Below are positions 31,572 through 39,268 of a DNA stretch of 39,268 bases, piece by piece (positions within the stretch are counted from its first letter, which is position 1; every line of letters starts with the position of its first letter). The notes beneath the pieces are model-generated. The model saw only the letters and a program-made list of their open reading frames with translations. It was not told where the DNA came from and made no database searches. The DNA comes from Deltaproteobacteria bacterium (GTDB lineage: Bacteria > Desulfobacterota > Dissulfuribacteria > Dissulfuribacterales > QOAL01). The stretch lies in NCBI GenBank assembly GCA_027003115.1, contig JALWYS010000182.1:1-39268 (forward strand). The letters run 5' to 3'. A program made the translations under genes and the position numbers.

Positions 31572-34234
31572 TTGGATTTCTCTCCGAAATTTTTCTTTAC
31601 GTATTCGATTTCTTCTTCTTTCGTGTTTAAGAGGCCGTCAAGCCGGGCCTTTTTCACGGCATCAAGGATCTTACGATATATGGGGCCTGGAGTAAAGCCA
31701 AGCCTCTTTAGGTCTCTGCCTGTGATTCGTGGCCTTATCCTTGATAGTTCGGTTATGTATCTGGAGATGGCCTGCCTTACAGGTTTTCTTGAAAGGGCCA
31801 TAAGGTAAAGGAGAAACTCTGTCTCCTGTCCTTCAAGTAGTTCCACTATCTTGCTAGCCTTAAGCCTTGAGACTGCCTCCATCTCTTCCATGAGCCTTTT
31901 GGCCTTTTCTGGCGCCGTGATTATCTCCCTTTCGACTTTGCCTGTGATTCCAAGACGCCTTGTGAGTTCCTGACGCTCATTAAAGCCCATATTGGTAACA
32001 AGGGCCATGAGATAGACCTGCCACCTCCTTACCTTCCTGCTTAGATAAAGGAGTTCATACCAGGCAAGAACGTCATATACAGAGTCAAGGAGCCTTTTTT
32101 CCTGCCTTCCCAGAGACAGCTTGGGGTGAATTGCCTCAAGGACCTTGAGGCTGTTAAGGCGCAAAAGGGAGGGTCTTGGGTCAGGCTCTTCCAGGATGAG
32201 TCTCAGCTCTGTAAAGAGCCTTTTTGACGAAAGCCTGTCAAGGATACCAAGTTTAAGGCTGTTTTTTATTAGCCTAAGTGTGTGTTTCCCAATCTTGAAG
32301 CCGAATCTCTGCTCGAATCTCACTGCACGAAGTATGCGGGTTGGATCATCAATGAAGCTCAGGCTGTGAAGCACCCTGATGATCCCATCTTTCAGGTCCC
32401 TTTGGCCTCCAAAAAAGTCTATCAGAACGCCAAAATCTTTGGAGTTGAGCTTTATGGCAAGGGTATTGATGGTAAAATCTCTTCTAAAAAGGTCGAGCTT
32501 TATGGAGGAGAGGGCCACTGTGGGCATTGCCGCCGGATACTCGTAATACTCCCACCTGGCAGTTGCCACGTCTATCTTTGATCCGTCAGGAAAGATGATG
32601 ACTGCCGTTCCAAATTTTTTGTGGGTGCGGGTCCTTGCGGAAAATTTTTCTGCAAATTTCTTGGCAAAACGGATTCCATCTCCCTCCACCACAAGGTCTA
32701 TGTCGAAGTTTGGTCTTCTTAGAAGAAGGTCACGGACAAAGCCCCCAACCACGTAAACATTCATGCCTAGCTCATCAGCCGTCTTCCCCGCCTCCTCGAG
32801 AAACAATAGAGTCCTCTCAGGAAGCTGCATCTCCATGAGTTTCCTGATGTTTCTCCTGCTGGCGCTTGGAGGGATAAGGGCCTCCGGGCGCTTTGTGGGG
32901 TCTGATGATAGAATCTCCAGAAGGTCCGTCCTGGTGATTATCCCGGTAAGCGTGCCATCTTCCCCCACAACTGGTATGAAACGCTGGTGGCCTTCTACTA
33001 TGGCCTGTTGAACCTTTGAAAGATCATCCTTTGGAGAAAAGACCTTGAATTCCGTGGACATGTACTCGTAAACGGGCTGGGCCCCAAGGCCGTGGTAGAT
33101 GGCCTTTTCCACAATGTTCCTTGTCACAAAGCCCTTTATTCTCCCTTTTTTTGCAACGGGAATTATGGAAAAACCATACTTGGCAATGAGATCATGGACC
33201 TCATAAATTGGGGCCTCTGGCTCAACCCACACAACTGGGCTTGACATTATATCCGCCACCTTGAGCCCCTTTCCAAGGTGCGCACTAAGGGCAGAGACCA
33301 GCCTGTTTTCCGCCTCGGAAAGGGTTACGCCTTTCAAGGAGGCGGAGGCAGCAAAGGGGTGGCCGCCACCACCTAATTCCTGAAGGATCTTGCCCACATC
33401 GACCCTCTTGTCCCTGCTTCTCGCCACAACTATCACGTGGTCATCCATCATGGCCAAGGCAAAAAGCACAGGAAGTCTGGCCATGTCCATGAGTTCGTGC
33501 ACTAGAACTGCATAGTCATCCAGGTACATGGAGGAAGAAGATCTCGCAATGGTTACAGGGATGCTTCCAAAATTGAGGGTTTGGGCCGATTCCAGGAGGT
33601 CATTAAGTGCGCTTATGTGCTCTGGAGTGAACCTCCCTCCAAGAAACTTTGTGATCTGGGCAAGGCTCCCCCCCTTTTCAAGGAGCCACGCAGCCTGTCT
33701 GAGATCCTCGGCAGTTGTTGATGTAAAGGTGAAGGAGCCCGTATCTTCGTATATGCCAAGTAGAAACAGGTCAAGCTCCTGCCTTGACAGTTTAATTCCC
33801 CTTTTTCTGAGCCCTCTCAAAAGAAGAGTGGTGTTTGCGCCAACATCTCCCGAGATATACCTGTTGAACCGAATGTCGCAGTCGTCCTTTTTGTGGTGGT
33901 CGTAGATGATGACCTTCAGGTCTTTTTTTTCTAAAAGTTCGCCAAGGGGGCCGAGGCGCTCCCTCTGGTTGGTATCCACCACCACAAGGCGCTCAAGATA
34001 TGAAAGGTCAAGCTCCTTTAAGGAGGAAAACATGGAAAGAAGGGGTGAGCCCTTTTCCTTGAGGGCCTTTAGATAGTCCCTAACCGCCTTTTCCTGGGAA
34101 CCTGGCAGAACAACCACCGTTTCATTCCCGTAGAGCCGGGCAGCAGCCACGCTGGAGGCCAGACCGTCAAAGTCTGCGTTCAGATGGGTAGTTACGACAG
34201 TAACTGGTTTCTTGCTGAAGGTATTGGTTGTCAA
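31568..34234 (-). CDS. DHH phosphoesterase - CBS pair - tRNA nucleotidyltransferase fusion
   Basis: An 888-residue three-part protein. Residues ~10-320 are a DHH/DHHA1 phosphoesterase (THLNADFDGLASSVAA, YDHHKKDD, GGGGHPFAASA), all active-site motifs intact. Residues ~325-445 form two CBS domains. Residues ~475-888 are a class II tRNA nucleotidyltransferase/poly(A) polymerase: GGFVRDLLLRR, FDIDLVVEGD (metal Asp pair), RRDFTINTLA and DDPTRILRAVRF. It probably adds CCA or only the terminal A to tRNA; fusions like this in Aquifex-type systems are A-adding enzymes, so a separate CC-adding enzyme may exist elsewhere. The start is TTG with no clear ribosome site. It is the first gene of the nine-gene operon. 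Confidence 0.9.
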   Translation of the reverse strand: MTTNTFSKKPVTVVTTHLNADFDGLASSVAAARLYGNETVVVLPGSQEKAVRDYLKALKEKGSPLLSMFSSLKELDLSYLERLVVVDTNQRERLGPLGELLEKKDLKVIIYDHHKKDDCDIRFNRYISGDVGANTTLLLRGLRKRGIKLSRQELDLFLLGIYEDTGSFTFTSTTAEDLRQAAWLLEKGGSLAQITKFLGGRFTPEHISALNDLLESAQTLNFGSIPVTIARSSSSMYLDDYAVLVHELMDMARLPVLFALAMMDDHVIVVARSRDKRVDVGKILQELGGGGHPFAASASLKGVTLSEAENRLVSALSAHLGKGLKVADIMSSPVVWVEPEAPIYEVHDLIAKYGFSIIPVAKKGRIKGFVTRNIVEKAIYHGLGAQPVYEYMSTEFKVFSPKDDLSKVQQAIVEGHQRFIPVVGEDGTLTGIITRTDLLEILSSDPTKRPEALIPPSASRRNIRKLMEMQLPERTLLFLEEAGKTADELGMNVYVVGGFVRDLLLRRPNFDIDLVVEGDGIRFAKKFAEKFSARTRTHKKFGTAVIIFPDGSKIDVATARWEYYEYPAAMPTVALSSIKLDLFRRDFTINTLAIKLNSKDFGVLIDFFGGQRDLKDGIIRVLHSLSFIDDPTRILRAVRFEQRFGFKIGKHTLRLIKNSLKLGILDRLSSKRLFTELRLILEEPDPRPSLLRLNSLKVLEAIHPKLSLGRQEKRLLDSVYDVLAWYELLYLSRKVRRWQVYLMALVTNMGFNERQELTRRLGITGKVEREIITAPEKAKRLMEEMEAVSRLKASKIVELLEGQETEFLLYLMALSRKPVRQAISRYITELSRIRPRITGRDLKRLGFTPGPIYRKILDAVKKARLDGLLNTKEEEIEYVKKNFGEKSK

Positions 34235-34251
34235 AATGGTTGGGGCGCAAA

Positions 34252-34273
34252 CTAAAAAGGGGGCAAAGCCCCC
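34252..34273 (-). terminator. Terminator after the universal stress protein gene
   Basis: On the minus strand GGGGGC, a 3-base loop and GCCCCC (34273-34259) are followed by TTTTTAG. It isolates the usp gene from the cca operon immediately downstream. Confidence 0.75.
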
Positions 34274-34301
34274 TGCTTGGTTTCAAGAGATTTTTTTGAA
34301 T

Positions 34302-34757
34302 CTATTTTTTTATCTTGTACGGGTTGATTGTGAGGACCGGGCAGGGTGCATCCTTTATGACTCCCTCTGCCACGCTTCCAAACATGACCTTCTCCAGGCC
34401 CTTTCTTCCGTGGGTTCCAATGATGATCATGTCTATGTCATTGTCGTTTACAAAGCCGATGATTGTATCAACGATATCTCCAACCTCAATCTTGGTTTCC
34501 ACATCTCCAAGGTCTTCCAACTGTTCAGCAACAAGACGTCTCATGGACTTTTCAGCGCCTTCCTTAAGATCTTTTTCAAGGGCAGCATACCAGGCCGGGC
34601 CCATTTCAAAGCCTGCGAATTCTTCAGGGCTTCTGATTACGTGCATTATGTAAAGCTTGGCATTAAAAGCCCTCACCATATCCTTTACAAAGGGCAGAAT
34701 TTTGTCGGTAGCGGTGGTAAAATCAACTGGAAACAAGATCTTCTTTATCTCTGGCAT
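34302..34757 (-). CDS. Universal stress protein (UspA family)
   Basis: A 151-residue protein with the Usp alpha/beta fold. It starts KKILFPVDFTTATDKIL and ends with the ATP-binding motif GTHGRKGLEKVMFGSVAEGV, then CPVLTINP. The G-2X-G-9X-G(S) pattern indicates an ATP-binding subtype. Family members are induced under starvation and stress. A strong AAAGGAGGGAG precedes the ATG, and a terminator follows, so it is monocistronic. It is divergent from the hydrolase gene. Confidence 0.93.
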   Translation of the reverse strand: MPEIKKILFPVDFTTATDKILPFVKDMVRAFNAKLYIMHVIRSPEEFAGFEMGPAWYAALEKDLKEGAEKSMRRLVAEQLEDLGDVETKIEVGDIVDTIIGFVNDNDIDMIIIGTHGRKGLEKVMFGSVAEGVIKDAPCPVLTINPYKIKK

Positions 34758-34893
34758 CTCTCCCTCCTTTGGTTTTTTAAGGACAAAAATTCAAGACATT
34801 TTTAATCTTGGTTTTATTATCATTATCCAGGGGCGTCATGTCAAGGCAATATCTTGTTAACATCATTAAAATTTGGTGCAGCAGGGGGTTTTC

Positions 34894-35541
34894 ATGGATA
34901 GGGTGAAAGAAAGAGAAAAGGAGACTGTGATCCTGCTCCATGGCATTTGGACAAGAGGTCTTGAGATGGCACTACTCAAGAAAAGGCTGCAAGGGGCAGG
35001 TTTTGTTGCCCGTATTTATTCCTATCCCACTATTTCCAAGCCCTTGACTGAAAATGTGGACGCACTTGCCGGATTCATTCAGGATAACACTTGCGGCACT
35101 GTTTCCCTGGTGGGTCATAGCTATGGTGGCATAGTTGCGTGTAGCCTCGTGAACAGAGTCTTGGCCGGAACCATTAAAGGGGTGCGGATAAAAAGGTGCA
35201 TTTTTCTTGGAAGTCCGCTTCTTGGCAGCAGCATTGCGAGGAGGCTTGAGCGCTGGGCCTTTTTCAGGTTCATCACTGGCAAGAGCCTGGATGCTCTAAA
35301 GGCGGGCTGCAATCTTTCTGATCGTGGTCAAGTAGAATCGTTAATGGTGGCTGGCACCATGAATTTTGGCTTTGGAATGTTCATGATAAAAGGCCCTGGA
35401 GACGGTGTGGTTGCCCTTTCAGAGACAATGGCCCCTTGGCTTGATGCCCACCACACGGTACATGTTACCCATTTGGGCCTGCTATTTTCACGAAAGGTTG
35501 CAAGATTGTGCATTGATTTTCTCCACTCTGGCCCCTCTTAA
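34894..35541 (+). CDS. Alpha/beta-hydrolase (lipase/esterase-like)
   Basis: A 215-residue protein starting at ATG 34894; the track's TTG start adds seven residues with no support. It begins ETVILLHGIWTRG, has the nucleophile elbow VGHSYGG (Ser about residue 77) and a late His in THLGLLF that could complete the triad. The acid is probably the Asp in GPGDGVVAL. The HGIW opening and the length resemble the PGAP1-like/triacylglycerol-lipase group of small hydrolases. The substrate is unknown. No signal peptide is apparent. Confidence 0.82.
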   Translation: MDRVKEREKETVILLHGIWTRGLEMALLKKRLQGAGFVARIYSYPTISKPLTENVDALAGFIQDNTCGTVSLVGHSYGGIVACSLVNRVLAGTIKGVRIKRCIFLGSPLLGSSIARRLERWAFFRFITGKSLDALKAGCNLSDRGQVESLMVAGTMNFGFGMFMIKGPGDGVVALSETMAPWLDAHHTVHVTHLGLLFSRKVARLCIDFLHSGPS

Positions 35542-35675
35542 GCCCGGTTCCAAAGCCTGATATGCAGTTTCATATTGGGCTTATGGGGCATTTCTTCCTT
35601 TAAGTGATCCAAATCGACAGAGATTCCCAAACGGCTCTACTTTTTTATTGTTGGTCAAAAATCGCCGAGTAGTAG

Positions 35676-35722
35676 TTGGCGGTGTATTATTTGTTACAAA
35701 AATGCAATAAATCTCCCGCCAA
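35676..35722. promoter_or_regulatory. Wide inverted repeat upstream of the amtB promoter
   Basis: TTGGCGG (35676-35682) and CCGCCAA (35716-35722) are perfect 7-bp inverted arms 40 bp apart centre to centre, about four helical turns. They lie about 100-140 bp upstream of the sigma-54 promoter, the usual place for activator sites, but do not match the NtrC GCAC-GTGC consensus. The rest of the 35542-35873 region is AT-rich without a gene. Confidence 0.4.
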
Positions 35723-35815
35723 TTTATTACAATTTTGTATTAAAAATAGTTAAACTTGAAGCCCTTTTGGGAATAAAGCTTATCATATCAAATGGTTATA
35801 GGTACTTTTGGGTGT

Positions 35816-35831
35816 TGGCCCTCTTCTTGCT
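35816..35831 (+). promoter_or_regulatory. amtB: Sigma-54 promoter of amtB
   Basis: TGGCCCTCTTCTTGCT matches the sigma-54 consensus TGGCAC-N5-TTGCA, with GG and GC in exact 12-base register (17-18 and 29-30 of 358xx). It ends 42 bases before the amtB start. Sigma-54 control is standard for ammonium transport operons. Confidence 0.8.
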
Positions 35832-35873
35832 CATATGGACGTAAGAAAACAAAAATGAGAAAGGGGAAAGGTT

Positions 35874-37582
<1,709 letters not shown>

Positions 37583-37621
37583 CCTGTTTTTGCAAAAAAA
37601 TAATTAACTTGGAGGGAGAAA

Positions 37622-38422
37622 ATGAAAATGAAGAGAATTGTCACGATTTTGGTAGCTTTTAGCTTGCTTGTGGGAGCGGTAGCGGCCTTTGGCCAGGAGG
37701 AGAGGCCGAGTGCGGATCTGTCTGTGAGCCTGCTTAGCGCTTACATCTGGAGGGGCCAGCAGCTCAGTAAGAATTCCCTTGTGATACAACCGTCTGCCAC
37801 CTTTTCCTACAAAGGGTTCTCTGCAAACATCTGGGCGAACTACGACACGGACCTCTACGATGACATCGAGGCCCTGGATAACCTGACGGAGACGGATTAC
37901 ACCCTGAGCTACGAACACGATTTTGGACTGGTCAGCGCATCGGTTGGTTACATCTATTATGCACTGGATCAGGCCCTTGACAGCCAGGAATTTTATGTGT
38001 CTGCCTCGCTAAATACCTTTTTGTCACCAACGCTTACGGTGTATAGGGAATTTGCCCACTATTCCAGCACCTACATCACGCTTGAGGTTTCACATAGCAT
38101 TCCAGTGGTACAGGACATAAGCCTTGATGTCTCGCTCCTTGGAAGCGCACTCTTCTCAGACGATGAAGATGCCTATCCTGACCCAGATGATCCAAAGGAT
38201 GAATTTTCCGGGCTTCATCATGGTAAGGCAAGCCTGTCAATGTGCATTCCTCTTTCCACCTTTGTAAAGGCAGAAGGTGCAAAGTATTTTACCATCACCC
38301 CTGAGGTGGATTGGGTGTTTCCTCTAAGCGGAGATGGTTCAAAGGATATGTCACAAAGGGCACTTGGAAGCAGCGATAATAACTTTGTCTATGGAGGAGT
38401 AACCCTGAGCTTTTCTTTCTGA
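37622..38422 (+). CDS. TorF/Gcw_chp-family putative outer-membrane porin
   Basis: A 266-residue protein with a signal peptide (KRIVTILVAFSLLVGAVAAFG, cleaved near AFGQ). The mature protein is rich in alternating beta strands and ends GGVTLSFSF, with the C-terminal Phe typical of beta-barrel outer-membrane proteins. The LLSAYIWRGQ and YIYYALD segments match the TIGR02001/Gcw_chp putative porin family. These genes often occur with glnK and amtB. It probably lets ammonium or another small nitrogen source through the outer membrane, which is inference. It follows glnK by 39 bases with a GGAGGGAG ribosome site, and a terminator closes the operon. Confidence 0.82.
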   Translation: MKMKRIVTILVAFSLLVGAVAAFGQEERPSADLSVSLLSAYIWRGQQLSKNSLVIQPSATFSYKGFSANIWANYDTDLYDDIEALDNLTETDYTLSYEHDFGLVSASVGYIYYALDQALDSQEFYVSASLNTFLSPTLTVYREFAHYSSTYITLEVSHSIPVVQDISLDVSLLGSALFSDDEDAYPDPDDPKDEFSGLHHGKASLSMCIPLSTFVKAEGAKYFTITPEVDWVFPLSGDGSKDMSQRALGSSDNNFVYGGVTLSFSF

Positions 38423-38456
38423 TAAAGTCAAGGCATAGTATTTAATATCCACTACT

Positions 38457-38485
38457 AAAGGCGGCTTAAAAGGCCGCCTTTTTTG
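38457..38485 (+). terminator. Terminator of the amtB-glnK-porin operon
   Basis: AAAGGCGGC (38457-38465), loop TTAAAAG and GCCGCCTTT (38473-38481) form a 9-bp stem running into TTTTTTG. It lies 35 bases after the porin stop codon. Confidence 0.9.
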
Positions 38486-38517
38486 TCTTTATAGTCTCAT
38501 TTCGTCTTGACTCACAA

Positions 38518-38545
38518 GTGACAATACTTAATGTGAAATTATAAA
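38518..38545 (+). promoter_or_regulatory. Possible sigma-70 promoter of the 38602 gene
   Basis: GTGACA (38518-38523), a 16-bp spacer and TATAAA (38540-38545) lie about 57 bases upstream of the start. It is a moderate match only. Confidence 0.35.
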
Positions 38546-38601
38546 AGCGAAAACGTTATGTGTAACGAGCTGATTTTTAAAGTAAAAAGGGGGGAAGAAA
38601 A

Positions 38602-38946
38602 ATGGAAAGACTAAAGACCAGATTGGAAGAGATATTGGAAAAGGCAAAAGGGGCAGAAAAGGTAAACTGCTCAGTAACTCTTTTTAAGCAGCCTGTTAAA
38701 TATCTTGTTCATCCAGAGGCAGAAATTACAGAGGAGATGGAGGCCTTTTTATACACGGCGGACTTCAATTTTGAAATAGATGGTAAAAATTATATTGCGA
38801 GAAAGACCTATGCCACCGAGTTTGCAACCGAGTCCTTTGAGGCGAAAATGGCTTGCAGAAACCTTGCAAACGCAAGACTGAAGGAGGATTATAAGCGTTT
38901 GAAGGATGCAGGAATTGAGGTGGAAGAAAAATACTTCGAAGAATAG
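38602..38946 (+). CDS. Conserved-looking hypothetical protein
   Basis: A 114-residue soluble protein with a good AAGGGGGGAAG ribosome site and its own promoter-terminator environment. It begins with an amphipathic helix (LKTRLEEILEKAKG), followed by a mostly beta middle section and a C-terminal helix (MACRNLANARLKEDYKRLKD) that ends EEKYFEE. There is no signal peptide and only two Cys. I do not recognise a family. Its acidic/basic balance and codon use match neighbouring genes, so it is probably real. Confidence 0.65.
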   Translation: MERLKTRLEEILEKAKGAEKVNCSVTLFKQPVKYLVHPEAEITEEMEAFLYTADFNFEIDGKNYIARKTYATEFATESFEAKMACRNLANARLKEDYKRLKDAGIEVEEKYFEE

Positions 38947-38983
38947 GGTCCATTAAGGTTTATTTAAGGTTCAAAGGCTATAA

Positions 38984-39018
38984 AGAGGGGGCGGGAGGCC
39001 CTCTCTTTCCATTTTTTA
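38984..39018 (+). terminator. Probable terminator after the 38602 gene
   Basis: AGAGGG (38984-38989) and CCCTCT (38999-39004) form a short stem with a GC-rich loop, followed by TTTCCATTTTTT. It is 37 bases after the stop codon. The remaining 250 bases to the window end show no gene or repeat I can support. Confidence 0.5.
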
Positions 39019-39268
39019 GCCAAAAAGCGATAAGTTCCTTTCACTTCTCCTTCCCTAATTTTAGGGGCCCGTTACCTGATATAGAAAAAATGGAAAAAAT
39101 TTCTCCAATCTAAGAAAAATCTTTCCTTTTTGAAAATAGCTACTCAACTTTCGGACTTGTATTTCCCCCTCATCTAACGTCCTGAATTGTTTGCCATAGT
39201 GGTGTGGCTGGGTGCAGTAAGTGGATAATGGATTTCACTACAATGTCTGTTACTAGGCTGCATAGCTC

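Noticed and set aside
35539-35583. TAAGCCC/GGGCTTA inverted repeat after the hydrolase as a terminator
   Set aside because: The 31-base loop and absence of a T-run make it weak; a small internal stem exists but evidence is too thin.

Overview
The window looks like chromosomal DNA of a Gram-negative, probably anaerobic bacterium, most likely from the Desulfobacterota (former Deltaproteobacteria). This rests on gene content and order: a DHH-CBS-tRNA nucleotidyltransferase fusion followed by a site-2 protease, trpS and scpA; a DUF3786-type Fe-S protein; HDOD and FmdB proteins; a PaaK-like protein beside liv transporter genes; and a TorF-like porin beside amtB/glnK. Taxonomy is inference; no rRNA or other marker gene is present. 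I saw no tRNA, rRNA, CRISPR array, insertion sequence or prophage.

Layout. 1-255: C-terminal end of a collagen-like Gly-X-Y protein (absent from the ORF track because its start lies outside the window) and its terminator. 336-1826 (minus): MBL-fold hydrolase, small membrane protein and Cys-rich small protein. 1864-5137 (plus): glutamate synthase small subunit, rhomboid protease, Fe-S/DUF3786 protein. 5124-7180 (minus): a TetR/FadR-like regulator followed by an RNA m5C methyltransferase whose C-terminal domain lies in another reading frame. 7516-9060 (plus): chemotaxis receptor with a sigma-28-like promoter. 9142-13710 (minus): glutamate synthase large subunit. 13884-17713 (minus): livK-livH-livM-livG. 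17879-19931 (plus): livF and a PaaK-like protein. 20018-22774: cold-shock protein, FmdB-type zinc ribbon, APC permease. 23007-24888 (plus): pentapeptide-repeat ion channel and HDOD protein. 24933-34234 (minus): a tight nine-gene operon (cca fusion, M50 protease, trpS, scpA, HD protein, diheme cytochrome, speE, M20 amidohydrolase, GCS2 ligase). 34302-35541: universal stress protein and a divergent alpha/beta hydrolase. 35874-38422 (plus): amtB-glnK-porin behind a sigma-54-type promoter. 38602-38946: an orphan small protein.

Nitrogen is the recurring theme. Ammonium uptake (AmtB) and its PII regulator, both glutamate synthase subunits, a complete branched-chain amino-acid/amide importer and an amino-acid permease all sit within about 36 kb. 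The regulatory DNA is unusually legible: a FadR-like operator on the TetR promoter, a sigma-28 promoter before the chemotaxis receptor, a paired inverted repeat around the livK promoter with an attenuator after livK, and a sigma-54 promoter before amtB.

The best candidates for something undescribed are the translationally coupled speE/M20/GCS2 trio, the pentapeptide-channel/HDOD pair, the PaaK-like protein that lacks key adenylation residues next to livF, and the split RNA methyltransferase. No defence island or obviously novel large system was found.
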